Positions 35,990 through 45,155 of a stretch of 64,000 nucleotides of DNA are shown here, piece by piece. The stretch is from Halobacillus andaensis (GTDB lineage: Bacteria; Bacillota; Bacilli; Bacillales; Halobacillaceae), in contig NZ_BMEL01000002.1 in NCBI RefSeq assembly GCF_014636475.1, positions 496,001 to 560,000 on the forward strand, in the 5' to 3' direction. Position 1 is the stretch's first letter. Every line of letters starts with the position of its first letter. The position numbers and the translations under genes were made by a program. The notes below the pieces were generated by a model. That model was given only the letters and a program-made list of their open reading frames with translations. It ran no database searches and was not told the origin of the DNA.

Positions 35990-37888
35990 ATGAGTATTTT
36001 ATCAGTAGAGAATGTTAGTAAAACCTACGGTGATCAAACGCTATTTGACGATATATCTTTTACAATTACGAATGGGCAGAGAATTGGCTTAATTGGAGTC
36101 AATGGGACTGGAAAGTCAACCTTGATGAAAATTATTGCTAATCTTGAAACAGCAGATACGGGAAGTAAGCAGCATGCGAAAGATTTTTCGCTGGAATATT
36201 TGCCTCAGGAACCTGTACTGGATGCCGATTTAACTGTATTGGAACAGATCTATTACGGACAGTCCAAAGTAATGGCAACGATTCGCGCGTATGAACAAGT
36301 GTTGCAGCAGCTTTCGTTAGATCCCGAAAATACAAAGCTCCAAGAAAAAATGTTAAACCTTCAGCAGCAGATGGATGAACACGATGCCTGGGAAGCGAAT
36401 ACGACGGCTAAAATGATTCTAACGAAGCTGGGAATCGAAGCTTTTGACAAAAAGGTAGGCGAGCTGTCTGGAGGACAGAAGAAGCGTGTAGCGATCGCGA
36501 AAGCATTGATTCAGCCAGCCGATCTTCTGTTGTTGGATGAACCGACAAACCATTTAGATAATGAAACGATCGAATGGCTGGAAGGGTATCTAGCCCAATT
36601 TAAAGGGGCGTTAATGGTTGTTACACACGATCGATATTTTCTAAATCGAGTAACGAACTTAATTTATGAGCTGGATCGCGGAAGCCTCTATACGTATGAA
36701 GGAAACTATGAAACCTTCTTAGAGAAGAAAGCTGAGCGAGAAGAATGGGAGCGTCAAGCAGAAGAAAAGCATCAAAATGCACTGCGCCGCGAATTAGCAT
36801 GGCTGAAACGAGGCGCAAAAGCGAGAACGACGAAACAGAAAGCCAGAAAGCAGAGAGTCGAAGCGATGCAGGAACAAAGCTTTGCAACGGATAAGCAGGA
36901 TGTTGATATGGCGATAGGCTCTACACGTTTAGGCAAGCAAGTTCTGGAATTAAAAAATATTTCTCATACATTTGCCGGCCAGTCGCTTATTGATCAGTTT
37001 AGCTATTTAGTCGTTCCTGAAGAACGAATTGGCATTATAGGGCCAAACGGTTCGGGCAAAACCACGCTGCTTAATATTATGGCAGAGCGTTTAAATCCGG
37101 ATAGTGGAGAAGTAGATATTGGGTCGACCGTGAAGATTGGGTATTATACTCAAGATCATGAAGAAATAGACGGATCGCTTAAAGTGATTGAGTATATTAA
37201 GGAAGTTGCTGAAGTTATTTCTACCGCTGAAGGAACGGAAATTACAGCGGAACAAATGCTTGAACGTTTTCTTTTTCCTCGCTCTAAGCAGTGGACCTAT
37301 ATCCGACGATTATCCGGGGGAGAACGACGCCGTCTTTATTTGCTGCGTGTACTTATGAAGGAACCGAACGTATTGTTCTTAGATGAGCCAACGAATGATC
37401 TGGATACAGAAACGTTAAGCGTGTTAGAAGATTACTTGGATCAGTTTCCTGGGGTCGTTATTACCGTATCCCACGACCGTTATTTCTTAGATCGTGTGGT
37501 AGACAAATTGATTGTTTTTAACGGAACAGGTGCTGTTAAGCGTTATTATGGCAACTACTCAGAGTATTTACAGCAGTATCAGCAAAATAAAGAGGATCAG
37601 GCTGTAAAGAAAGTGGAAACGTCTGAGCAAGAAAAAACTCGCCGCTCGAATCGAAAAAGAAAGCTTTCTTACAGAGAAAAGCAAGAGTGGGAAACGATTG
37701 AAGATGATATTGCAGAGTTAGAGAGTGAGATCGAAGAAATCGATGGCGAAATGGCTGCAGCAGCGGCCGACTACAGTAAAGTAGAAGAGCTATCGGCCAA
37801 AAAGCAGGAGCTTGAAACGAAGCTCGAACAAAAGATGGAACGATGGGAAGAGTTATCTCTGCTGGTCGAGTCGATCGATAATCAATAA
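35990..37888 (+). CDS. ABC-F ribosome-associated ATPase (Uup/YfmR type)
   Basis: A 632-residue soluble protein with two ABC domains and no membrane spans. Walker A motifs are GVNGTGKST and GPNGSGKTT, signatures LSGGQKKR and LSGGERRR, Walker B LLLLDEPTNHLD and VLFLDEPTNDLD. The inter-domain linker is Lys/Arg-rich and a C-terminal coiled coil (about residues 545-630) is typical of Uup and YfmR. Such proteins act at the ribosomal E site to resolve stalling. ATG 35990 with AAAGGGTG upstream is chosen over GTG 35981. Confidence 0.9.
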   Translation: MSILSVENVSKTYGDQTLFDDISFTITNGQRIGLIGVNGTGKSTLMKIIANLETADTGSKQHAKDFSLEYLPQEPVLDADLTVLEQIYYGQSKVMATIRAYEQVLQQLSLDPENTKLQEKMLNLQQQMDEHDAWEANTTAKMILTKLGIEAFDKKVGELSGGQKKRVAIAKALIQPADLLLLDEPTNHLDNETIEWLEGYLAQFKGALMVVTHDRYFLNRVTNLIYELDRGSLYTYEGNYETFLEKKAEREEWERQAEEKHQNALRRELAWLKRGAKARTTKQKARKQRVEAMQEQSFATDKQDVDMAIGSTRLGKQVLELKNISHTFAGQSLIDQFSYLVVPEERIGIIGPNGSGKTTLLNIMAERLNPDSGEVDIGSTVKIGYYTQDHEEIDGSLKVIEYIKEVAEVISTAEGTEITAEQMLERFLFPRSKQWTYIRRLSGGERRRLYLLRVLMKEPNVLFLDEPTNDLDTETLSVLEDYLDQFPGVVITVSHDRYFLDRVVDKLIVFNGTGAVKRYYGNYSEYLQQYQQNKEDQAVKKVETSEQEKTRRSNRKRKLSYREKQEWETIEDDIAELESEIEEIDGEMAAAAADYSKVEELSAKKQELETKLEQKMERWEELSLLVESIDNQ

Positions 37889-37892
37889 ATAT

Positions 37893-37928
37893 GAAACTTG
37901 GGCTCCGGAAGCTCAGGTTTCTTTTTGT
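37893..37928 (+). terminator. Terminator of the ABC-F gene
   Basis: GAAACTTGGGCT pairs with AGCTCAGGTTTC (one mismatch and a G-U), followed by TTTTT. Confidence 0.75.
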
Positions 37929-38019
37929 ATTCATAGCCTGAATATGGAATAATTGATAGCGGATACATGACGTACCCGGCGGCTCGGGACTAAATTGAAA
38001 ACAAGGGGAGATCGTTCAC

Positions 38020-39270
38020 ATGAAATTTCCAAGTCAAGAAAAGTTAGAGAAATATGCAGAGCTTGCACTAAAAACAGGCGTCAATTTGCAAAAAGATCAA
38101 CGATTAATGATCAATTCAAATGTAGATGGAGCACCCTTTACTCGTGTGGTCGCGCGTAAAGCTTATGAAATGGGAGCAAAGGATGTATACATAGTATGGG
38201 CGGATGATGAACTTACACGCCTGCGTTATGAACATGCCGACGTTGAAGTTCTTAAAGAAGTACCAGAATGGCAGCGGCAAATGTTTGATTACTTTGGTGA
38301 AGAGGGAGCAGCTGTCTTATCGATTCGCTCCACGGACCCTGATTTGTTAAAAGGAATTGATGCAGGCAAGGTAGCTTCTGCCAATAAAGCACGTGCGGAA
38401 GCGATGTCTAACTTCAGGAATTATACAATGAATGACCGTATCCAGTGGTCAATCGTAAGTATTCCGATTCCAGCATGGGCTCAGAAGATTTTCCCGGAAC
38501 TTTCAGAGGAACAAGCTGTAGAGCAGCTGTGGGAGCAAATCTTCCGTATTGTGCGTGTGGATCAAGAGGATCCAGTCGAAGCATGGGAGAAGCATAATGA
38601 GACATTACGTCAGGCGCGTGAATTTTTAAACCGTAAGCAATACAATAAACTCGTTTATTCAGCTCCAGGCACAGATTTGGAAGTTGAGCTTCCTAAGGGA
38701 CATATTTGGAAAGGCGGATCGGCAAAGACGGAAAAAGAAAAGATTGCCTTTAACCCTAATATGCCAACGGAAGAAGTGTTTACAGCCCCTCACAAGTATG
38801 GAGTAAACGGACATGTGTCCAGCACGAAACCGCTGAACTACGGGGGAAATGTGATCGATCAGTTCACGATCACTTTCGAAAACGGAAAGGTTGTAGACTA
38901 CAAAGCTGAAGAAGGCGAGGAAACGTTAAAGCACTTGTTAGAAACAGATGAGGGATCGAAACGATTAGGGGAACTAGCATTAGTGCCACATGAATCGCCA
39001 ATCTCTCAATCTGGATTAATTTTCTACAATACGCTATATGATGAAAACGCCTCTTGCCACTTGGCGCTCGGTAAAGCTTATCCTAATAATGTAGAGGGTG
39101 GATCTGATATGAGCGAAGAAGAGCTTGATCAAAACGGAGTAAACCATAGCTTAAGCCACGTTGATTTTATGATGGGATCAGGTGAGCTTACTATTGATGG
39201 AGTGCTTGAAGATGGTACGAAAGAGCCGGTCATGCGTAATGGCAGCTGGGCTTTAAATTTTGCTGATTAA
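38020..39270 (+). CDS. Aminopeptidase, M29 family (AmpS/PepS type)
   Basis: A 416-residue metallo-aminopeptidase. KFPSQEKLEKYAELALKTGV and MINSNVDGAPFTRVVARKAY mark the N-terminal domain. The metal-binding residues of M29 lie in the C-terminal half, with LALGKAYPNN and a VNHSLSHVDFMMGS motif supplying His and Asp, and ELALVPHESPISQSGLIFYN the glutamate and nearby residues. It removes N-terminal residues from peptides in the cytoplasm. A terminator follows. Confidence 0.92.
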   Translation: MKFPSQEKLEKYAELALKTGVNLQKDQRLMINSNVDGAPFTRVVARKAYEMGAKDVYIVWADDELTRLRYEHADVEVLKEVPEWQRQMFDYFGEEGAAVLSIRSTDPDLLKGIDAGKVASANKARAEAMSNFRNYTMNDRIQWSIVSIPIPAWAQKIFPELSEEQAVEQLWEQIFRIVRVDQEDPVEAWEKHNETLRQAREFLNRKQYNKLVYSAPGTDLEVELPKGHIWKGGSAKTEKEKIAFNPNMPTEEVFTAPHKYGVNGHVSSTKPLNYGGNVIDQFTITFENGKVVDYKAEEGEETLKHLLETDEGSKRLGELALVPHESPISQSGLIFYNTLYDENASCHLALGKAYPNNVEGGSDMSEEELDQNGVNHSLSHVDFMMGSGELTIDGVLEDGTKEPVMRNGSWALNFAD

Positions 39271-39277
39271 GATGAGG

Positions 39278-39306
39278 AAAGCGTCGACTAGGTCGGCGTT
39301 TTTTTG
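39278..39306 (+). terminator. Terminator of the M29 aminopeptidase gene
   Basis: GCGTCGAC and GTCGGCGT flank TAG and are followed by seven T's. Confidence 0.8.
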
Positions 39307-39364
39307 TTGTCTAGGAAATTATATAATTCAAAGCTGTGGATATATAGGTTTAAAAGAGCGATAT

Positions 39365-39480
39365 CCAGCTCCAGCGCCCAGACACTCGCGTCATAAATCC
39401 GCGCTGCGGAAGGGAAGGCCACCTTACTCCGCCCGTTTTGCTTATGCGTTTCGTGTCTACCAGGGTGCTTGCGCCTTTGT
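39365..39480. repeat. GC-rich CCAGCTCCAGCGCC-type intergenic repeat
   Basis: In the ~350-base gap before the CrtI-like gene. CCAGCTCCAGCGCCCAGACAC is a 21-base stretch at 39366-39386 whose last ~14 bases are roughly complementary to GTGTCTACCAGGGTGCTTGCG-type sequence at about 39453-39473. The GC content is far above the flanks. A GATATCCAGCTCCAGCGCC-like repeat recurs in many Bacillaceae genomes, to my knowledge. I see no gene here. Confidence 0.55.
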
Positions 39481-39620
39481 TTTGGTGTGGTATGCAAGTT
39501 TCACCCATACATCCTCTTTTCTCTCAGGAAACGTATAGATCCGCCCATAAAAAGCCTATCCAATCCTTTAATTTTTCTTCAAAAAGGGTATAAAAAAGTA
39601 GAGAAATGAGGGAGAAAGCA

Positions 39621-41105
39621 ATGGAAACGTATGATACAGCAATCGTAGGAGCTGGTTTTGGCGGGCTGGCCGCTGGGGCTCAGTTAACGAAAATGGGGTA
39701 TAAAGTGGCTTTGTTCGAAGCCTCCAACGAATTAGGTGGCAGTGCGGGTAAATACGAACGTGGCGGCTATCGCTTTCAATCGGGGGCCACGTTAGGGATG
39801 GGCTTTGAGGAAGAAGGTGTTTTTCATTCACTTTACCAAACGTTAGGTCTAAAGCCTCCTCCCATGACCTTGCTCAACCCAATTATGGATATTCACCTGC
39901 CTGATCGCACCATCCACTATTATCGTGACCGTCATCAATGGTATGAAGAGATCGATCGTCAGTTTCCAGATGTGAAAGAGAAGGTAAAAGCTTTTTATGA
40001 CGAAGTGTTTTATGTAGGAGCTATGGTGGATCGGCTAGTCCATCAATTACCCATCTTTCCGCCGCGCACTGTAAAGGACTGGGCAGGGCTATTTCCTTTA
40101 ATGAACGTACCCTCGGTTAAAATGATGCCATTTTTAACGCAAACCATTTACCGCCGGCTGCAGAAGTTCGGTCTTCATCGGCACTCTTTATTTATTACTT
40201 TTTTAAATGGAGAACTTATGGATAGTGTACAGACGAATGTAGAAAGGTGTCCGGCGTTTCTTGGTTATGCTGCACTACAAACCTTTCATAAAGGGGCATA
40301 TGCCGTTCAAGGCGGTTTAGCTACGATAGCTGAGCAGCTGGCAGAATATATGAAGCGGCAGGGAAATGATGTGTTTATGAGACATCCGATTTATGAGGTT
40401 AGCCAAGCGGGGGACCTATTTAACTTAAAATCAAAGCGTGAAAAGGTGTTTAGAAGTGAGCAAGTGATTATGAATAATTCCGTTCATAACCTGCATCACA
40501 CATTATTTCCTCGTTTAGCTCGTCAATCTTACGTTCGTAAAGAAAAAGAACAAAGCCGGGAAGCTTGGGGAGCTTTCATTATTCACGCCGGTGTTAAAGA
40601 AGAGGTTTTTGCAAACACGGAGAGCTTGTATCACCAGTTTATTGACCCGGCAAATCCAGAAGGTTTACATGATGGAGGACAGTTCTTATTATCGTTATCA
40701 CGTCCGGAAGATTCGTTTATGGCTCCAGAAGGCATGCGCTCTTTAACACTATCTACTCACACCGATATTGCTCAATGGTGGATGAGAGAAAATTATGAAT
40801 CGAATAAACAGCTGATGACCGATCGTTTAATCAGTATCGTCAATCATTATTTTCCAGGGTTTGCTGAAGGACTCGATCTTGTCCTCCCGGGTACGCCTGT
40901 TACGTTTCAAAAATGGCTTAAACGCCACGATGGAAAAGTAGGAGGATACGCTCCGACTGGAAAATTTAGCTGGTTAAACAGTTATTCTGTCAGAACTGGT
41001 ATCCCTCGCCTCCATCAGTGTGGGGATACGGTCTTTCCGGGTGCAGGGACGCTAGGGGTAACCTTATCCGGATTAATGGCGGCAAAACTCATTTCACAGG
41101 ATTGA
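39621..41105 (+). CDS. Phytoene desaturase-like FAD oxidoreductase (CrtI/CrtN family)
   Basis: A 494-residue flavoprotein. IVGAGFGGLAAGAQLTKMGY and LFEASNELGGSAGKYERGGY form the FAD-binding start; the C-terminus QCGDTVFPGAGTLGVTLSGL is the carotenoid-desaturase signature. It may desaturate or oxidise a C30 carotenoid, the pigments of halophilic bacilli, but no crtM or other crt genes are near, so it could be a CrtI-related retinol-saturase-like enzyme. ATG 39621 follows GAGGGAGA. Confidence 0.78.
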   Translation: METYDTAIVGAGFGGLAAGAQLTKMGYKVALFEASNELGGSAGKYERGGYRFQSGATLGMGFEEEGVFHSLYQTLGLKPPPMTLLNPIMDIHLPDRTIHYYRDRHQWYEEIDRQFPDVKEKVKAFYDEVFYVGAMVDRLVHQLPIFPPRTVKDWAGLFPLMNVPSVKMMPFLTQTIYRRLQKFGLHRHSLFITFLNGELMDSVQTNVERCPAFLGYAALQTFHKGAYAVQGGLATIAEQLAEYMKRQGNDVFMRHPIYEVSQAGDLFNLKSKREKVFRSEQVIMNNSVHNLHHTLFPRLARQSYVRKEKEQSREAWGAFIIHAGVKEEVFANTESLYHQFIDPANPEGLHDGGQFLLSLSRPEDSFMAPEGMRSLTLSTHTDIAQWWMRENYESNKQLMTDRLISIVNHYFPGFAEGLDLVLPGTPVTFQKWLKRHDGKVGGYAPTGKFSWLNSYSVRTGIPRLHQCGDTVFPGAGTLGVTLSGLMAAKLISQD

Positions 41106-41157
41106 CCCGTTCAAAATAGGGTATAAGTAAAATAGAGAACTTTAAGGAGGAAACTAT

Positions 41158-41334
41158 ATGCCAGGTCCAGAAAGTGAACTTCCCGGCTTCCAATCCAACC
41201 CTAATGATTTTGGTAAGTGCAGCAGCTGCGGAGTGATTTTAACGTCAAAACAAGAAGCAAAAGCGACGCTTTGTAAAGATTGTCAAGAAAGACATAAAGA
41301 TCGAGAAGATGTAATGGGCAAAAGCAAAAAATGA
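41158..41334 (+). CDS. 58-residue zinc-ribbon-like protein
   Basis: The reading frame begins MPGPESELPGFQSNPNDFGK and holds CSSCG and CKDC about 20 residues apart, a likely four-Cys zinc site. The C-terminus is Lys-rich (MGKSKK). AAGGAGG lies 7 bases before the ATG, and a terminator follows within 25 bases. It is 53 bases after the CrtI-like gene and might share its transcript. The function is unknown. Nucleic-acid or protein binding would be typical. Confidence 0.75.
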   Translation: MPGPESELPGFQSNPNDFGKCSSCGVILTSKQEAKATLCKDCQERHKDREDVMGKSKK

Positions 41335-41357
41335 ATAAATAGCGGCATGCTTACGGA

Positions 41358-41387
41358 AGACTATAGTTAAGAGCTATAGTCTTTTTC
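41358..41387 (+). terminator. Terminator after the zinc-ribbon gene
   Basis: AGACTATAG pairs with CTATAGTCT around TTAAGAG, followed by TTTTC. Confidence 0.85.
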
Positions 41388-41472
41388 TATCCTTTCATTT
41401 GCCTTTACATAAATACACAAGAAATGATAGAGTAAATATTTGTGTTTAAAACTATGAATAAGGAGCTTGTAA

Positions 41473-43008
41473 ATGAATAAAAATCAATCGGGTCGTATTG
41501 ACTGGCCTGTCTTTATAATAAGTGGAGGAGCGTTAGTTCTTTTCGTGATATTCGCTCTCATAAATATCAATTGGATTGAAAACTTTGTGAATACAACCTT
41601 CGCATGGTCTGCCACTTATTTCGGTGCCTTTTGGCAGCTATTAATGTTAGCTACGTTCTTTGTTGGATTGTGGCTGGCTTTCTCGAAGTACGGGAAAATT
41701 AAAATGGGAGCAGCTGATCAGCCTGAACTAAGTTTATATAAATGGTTGTCTATCATTATGGCTACCTTGTTAGCTGGCGGCGGTGTTTTTTGGGCCGCAG
41801 CTGAACCGATGTATCATTTTCTCACGGTACCCCCTTATTTATCTGATCTAGGAATCGAAGCTGGAACAGAAGCAGCCATTAACCCTGCTTTATCTCAAAG
41901 CTTTATGCACTGGGGATTCTTAGCATGGGCGATTTTAGGAACGATTAGTGCAGTTGTTATGATGTATGGTCATTATGAAAAAGGAATGCCGATGAAGCCG
42001 AGAACGCTATTGTATCCGATATTCGGAGAAAAAATCCGCAATAGCTGGTTCGGGACAGTGGTGGATGCTTTTTCAATCATAGCTGTAGCCGCAGGGACGA
42101 TCGGACCTATCGGATTCCTCGGCTTACAAGCAAGCTATGGGCTGCAGAGCGTCTTTGGGATCCCAGACAATCTAAGTACGCAATTTACTATTATATTCGC
42201 TGTCGTGCTTATCTCAACGATTTCTGCAGTTACTGGACTTTATAAAGGGATCCAATTGTTGAGCAGCTTTAATGTACGTATTGCGATCGGGTTAATGGCT
42301 TTCATCTTAATCTTTGGCCCTGGTGGTTTTATTATTAACCACTTCGTATCTTCATTCGGTTATTATGTCGATCAATTCATTCCTATGAGTACATTCCGAG
42401 GGGATGGAGAGTGGTTGTCACTATGGACCGTTTTCTTCTGGGGTTGGTTTATTGGATATGGACCAATGATGGCTATTTTAGTCAGCAGAATTTCCAGAGG
42501 TCGTACGATTCGCGAAATTATTGTGGCTGTATCAATATTTGCCCCTGTTATTTCAACGTTTTGGTTTACCATACTTGGCGGCTCAGGGATCTTCTTTGAA
42601 CTAAGCGATCCTGGCTCAGTATCTACTGCCTTAAACGAAGCGGGGAACCATGCAGCTATGTTCGCGATCACTGATCAATTCCCACTTGCTGCTGTGATTT
42701 CACCGTTGTTCTTACTCTTAACGATTTTATTTGTTGTAACGACAAGTGACTCTATGTCTTACACAATCGCTATGGCGGTGATGGGAGAAGGGAACCCAAA
42801 GAGATGGCTTAGAATTTTCTGGTCGATCATTATGGGATCCATTGCTGCTATTCTATTGGTGACAGGAGATAGCGGGATTACGCAATTGCAAAACTTCATT
42901 GTAGTTACGGCTGTACCTGTCTCTCTTATCCTGCTGCCTGTCGTATGGCTCGCACCTCGAGTGGCTAGACAAATGGCAATGGAACAAAATATTACGAAGA
43001 AGAAATAA
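41473..43008 (+). CDS. BCCT-family transporter, divergent from betaine carriers
   Basis: A 511-residue, 12-span BCCT protein. ISRGRTIREI after span 8 and FWAAAEPMYHF near span 4 are family motifs. The betaine aromatic-box region, WAWWVSW in OpuD-like carriers, is WGWFIGYGP here. The GMGIG motif near span 3 is replaced by LAGGG. It may therefore carry something other than glycine betaine. It is convergent with kynB and separated from it by a shared terminator. RBS AAGGAG precedes the ATG. Confidence 0.85.
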   Translation: MNKNQSGRIDWPVFIISGGALVLFVIFALININWIENFVNTTFAWSATYFGAFWQLLMLATFFVGLWLAFSKYGKIKMGAADQPELSLYKWLSIIMATLLAGGGVFWAAAEPMYHFLTVPPYLSDLGIEAGTEAAINPALSQSFMHWGFLAWAILGTISAVVMMYGHYEKGMPMKPRTLLYPIFGEKIRNSWFGTVVDAFSIIAVAAGTIGPIGFLGLQASYGLQSVFGIPDNLSTQFTIIFAVVLISTISAVTGLYKGIQLLSSFNVRIAIGLMAFILIFGPGGFIINHFVSSFGYYVDQFIPMSTFRGDGEWLSLWTVFFWGWFIGYGPMMAILVSRISRGRTIREIIVAVSIFAPVISTFWFTILGGSGIFFELSDPGSVSTALNEAGNHAAMFAITDQFPLAAVISPLFLLLTILFVVTTSDSMSYTIAMAVMGEGNPKRWLRIFWSIIMGSIAAILLVTGDSGITQLQNFIVVTAVPVSLILLPVVWLAPRVARQMAMEQNITKKK

Positions 43009-43020
43009 AGAAGATAAAAC

Positions 43021-43060
43021 AAAAGAGTTAGGTGCGGACCCATCCGCCCTAACTCTTTTT
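43021..43060. terminator. Bidirectional terminator between the BCCT gene and kynB
   Basis: AAAAGAGTTAGG pairs with CCTAACTCTTTT, with an inner GCGGA/TCCGC stem. Confidence 0.9.
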
Positions 43061-43680
43061 TACTTTTGTCTTAATACAGCTCGCACCGGGCTCCCGTCTG
43101 CTTCATCCATTTTGAGAGGAAACGCCATGAGTTCATATACACCAGGAGCAACATGACTCAGTTCTAAACCCTCGAGAATGAGGATATCTTCTTGATTAAG
43201 AGATTGGTGAGCAGGTAATTCTTTGCTCGTTTCTGGATCTACAGAAGGAGTATCCACCCCAATTAAATTAATGCCTCGTTCGTTTAAAAAGGGAGCGACG
43301 TCTTCTGCAATTACGGTGTACTCGCCAGGGAACTCCGAACGATCTTCCCAGCTTAATGTACGAAATAATACCTTATCGACGGCTTCAAATTGAAATGGTT
43401 CAAGATCGCTTGCTTCAATCTTGCTTTTTCCTTCCATATTCACTACAAGCGCTTCCCCAATGAATCGTTCAATCGGTAATTCGCCTATCGTCGAACCATC
43501 ATTGTCATAGTGAAAAGGTGCATCCACATGGGTTCCTAAATGATTACTGGATTGAAACTGACCTACATTCACTGAACCTGTTTCTTCCATTCCCCACGTG
43601 AGCTTATACGAGTATGATTGATCGCCGGGCCATGGCGGGGTCTTTGCATTGAGAGACATGGATATATCGATTAACTTCAT
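43060..43680 (-). CDS. kynB: Kynurenine formamidase
   Basis: A 206-residue cyclase-family metal hydrolase that converts N-formylkynurenine to kynurenine and formate. NHLGTHVDAPFHYDNDG holds the metal ligands, and WPGDQSY near the start is typical of KynB. It is 11 bases after kynU in a two-gene operon. Its substrate-producing partner kynA lies 36 kb away. RBS AAGGAGG precedes the ATG. Confidence 0.93.
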   Translation of the reverse strand: MKLIDISMSLNAKTPPWPGDQSYSYKLTWGMEETGSVNVGQFQSSNHLGTHVDAPFHYDNDGSTIGELPIERFIGEALVVNMEGKSKIEASDLEPFQFEAVDKVLFRTLSWEDRSEFPGEYTVIAEDVAPFLNERGINLIGVDTPSVDPETSKELPAHQSLNQEDILILEGLELSHVAPGVYELMAFPLKMDEADGSPVRAVLRQK

Positions 43681-43691
43681 GGAAATCCTCC

Positions 43692-44957
43692 TTACGCTAT
43701 GGTACCTCGTTGGTTAGAGTATTGCTGCTGCTTCTTATTCTCCATTATATCCTTTAACTTCAATACCACATCATAGACATCTTCAAACGAAACATAGAGC
43801 GCAATAGGAGCAAGTCGAATGACATTTGGATCACGGAAGTCTGGAATGACTCCTTCATGTTTTAAAGCTTTACATATACTCGCTGCTTCAGGATGAACAA
43901 GGCTGACGTGACCGCCTCGTCGATGATTTTCAATCGGATTGGCCATACGAAAATCATAGGAGGTCAAGTGTTCCTTTATTAAATCCATAAGCAGTTGAGT
44001 AAGCTGCAATGATTTGTTTCGAATCTTTTCAATTCCGGCTTCATGAAAAATTTCTAATGAGCCGAGAAGGGGGGCGGAGCTTAAAATATGAGGCGTTCCT
44101 ATTTGAAAAGCACCGGCTGAATCCGCAGGCGTTAACTCATGCTCCATATCGAATTGCTTTTCTTTACTAGAGCTGAACCATCCAGCAAGTCCGGGTTTAC
44201 GGCCCAAATGGTTCTCATGTACAAATAAACCGCCGACCCCGCCTGGTCCGCTATTTAAGTACTTATACGTACACCACACAGCAAAATCAACGTCCCACTC
44301 GTGAAGATGATGGGGCAGGGCACCAATGGAGTGAGCCAAGTCGAATCCGACGATAATATTATGCTGATGAGCCGCCTTTGTAATCCTTTCTATATCCAAC
44401 AGCTGCCCACTACGGTAGAGTACGGAAGGTAATAAAAGTAAAGCGATATCGTTATTCATCGCTTCTATAATGTCTTCCTCTTGTATCGTGTAGCCGTCTT
44501 CGCTGGTAATTTGAATCAGATGATCCGCAGGGTTTAAGTTATGAAGTTCAAGTTGACTTTTTAACGCATAAATATCGGATGGGAAATTTAGCGCATCCGC
44601 TAAGATTTTTGTACGGCTTCCTTTGGGCTTGTAGAAAGTGGCTAATAATTGATGGATGTTTGTGGTGATTGAGCCCGTGTTAATCACCTCGTGCGCTTTC
44701 GCACCAATTAAAGGAGCTGTTTGTTCTCCAATTTGTTCAGACATGTAATACCATGGCTGTTGGCCGTCCGTCCAGCCTTCAATGCCGTGCTGCTTCCAAT
44801 CGTTTAAAGAAGTAAGCAGAGTTTGTTCTGCTCGTTTAGACAAAAGACCGAGAGAGTTGCCGTCCATGTAATATATACCGGGGTGGGTGTAAAATTCTTC
44901 TTTGTACTGATGGAGTTCGTCCAACTGATCAAGCTTCTTTACATCTTCACGTTTCAT
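43692..44957 (-). CDS. kynU: Kynureninase
   Basis: A 421-residue PLP enzyme that splits kynurenine into anthranilate and alanine. [20 protein letters not shown] is the family start, and [20 protein letters not shown] has the cofactor lysine. Three ATG codons in a row (44963, 44960, 44957) follow AGGAGG; the last gives the best spacing. No kynurenine 3-monooxygenase is seen, so this is the anthranilate branch. The upstream space to the repeat element is under 50 bases and holds a promoter-like region. Confidence 0.93.
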   Translation of the reverse strand: MKREDVKKLDQLDELHQYKEEFYTHPGIYYMDGNSLGLLSKRAEQTLLTSLNDWKQHGIEGWTDGQQPWYYMSEQIGEQTAPLIGAKAHEVINTGSITTNIHQLLATFYKPKGSRTKILADALNFPSDIYALKSQLELHNLNPADHLIQITSEDGYTIQEEDIIEAMNNDIALLLLPSVLYRSGQLLDIERITKAAHQHNIIVGFDLAHSIGALPHHLHEWDVDFAVWCTYKYLNSGPGGVGGLFVHENHLGRKPGLAGWFSSSKEKQFDMEHELTPADSAGAFQIGTPHILSSAPLLGSLEIFHEAGIEKIRNKSLQLTQLLMDLIKEHLTSYDFRMANPIENHRRGGHVSLVHPEAASICKALKHEGVIPDFRDPNVIRLAPIALYVSFEDVYDVVLKLKDIMENKKQQQYSNQRGTIA

Positions 44958-44973
44958 CATCATCGCCTCCTAA

Positions 44974-45003
44974 TTTATAGTATAAAGTTTTTTACTCTAT
45001 AAA
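44974..45003. promoter_or_regulatory. Inverted repeat in the kynUB promoter region
   Basis: TTTATAG (44974-44980) and CTATAAA (44997-45003) form an inverted repeat overlapping a TATACT-like -10 candidate just before kynU. It could be an operator of a tryptophan- or kynurenine-responsive repressor. None is encoded nearby. Confidence 0.35.
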
Positions 45004-45004
45004 G

Positions 45005-45155
45005 AAAAAGCCGAGACTCAGAGAAGTCTCGGCAGGCTGTTGAAATAACTTGGATGGATGTAGACAAGGTATCCTGCGATTCCTCCATTAGAGTTTGGAG
45101 AAAAGGAACAGGAAAAAGCGCCGCTTTCCGCGGGGCAAGACGGAAAGTCTCGGTT
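45005..45155. repeat. Terminator-associated intergenic element, copy C (short)
   Basis: On the minus strand, downstream of recQ. A locus-specific hairpin GCCGAGACT / AGTCTCGGC (45010-45034) with a T tract ends the element. It is preceded by the right end TTATTTCAACAGCCTG and by GCGGAAAGCGGCGCTTTTTC with CTGTTCC. At the recQ side, CCGAGACTT (45144-45152) is half of the same locus-specific stem joined directly to element interior, so the left terminator copy appears partly deleted. Confidence 0.75.

Noticed and set aside
39260-39538. Frame of 92 residues after the M29 aminopeptidase gene
   Set aside because: It runs through the terminator and the CCAGCTCCAGCGCC repeat, has no RBS and no recognisable protein features.
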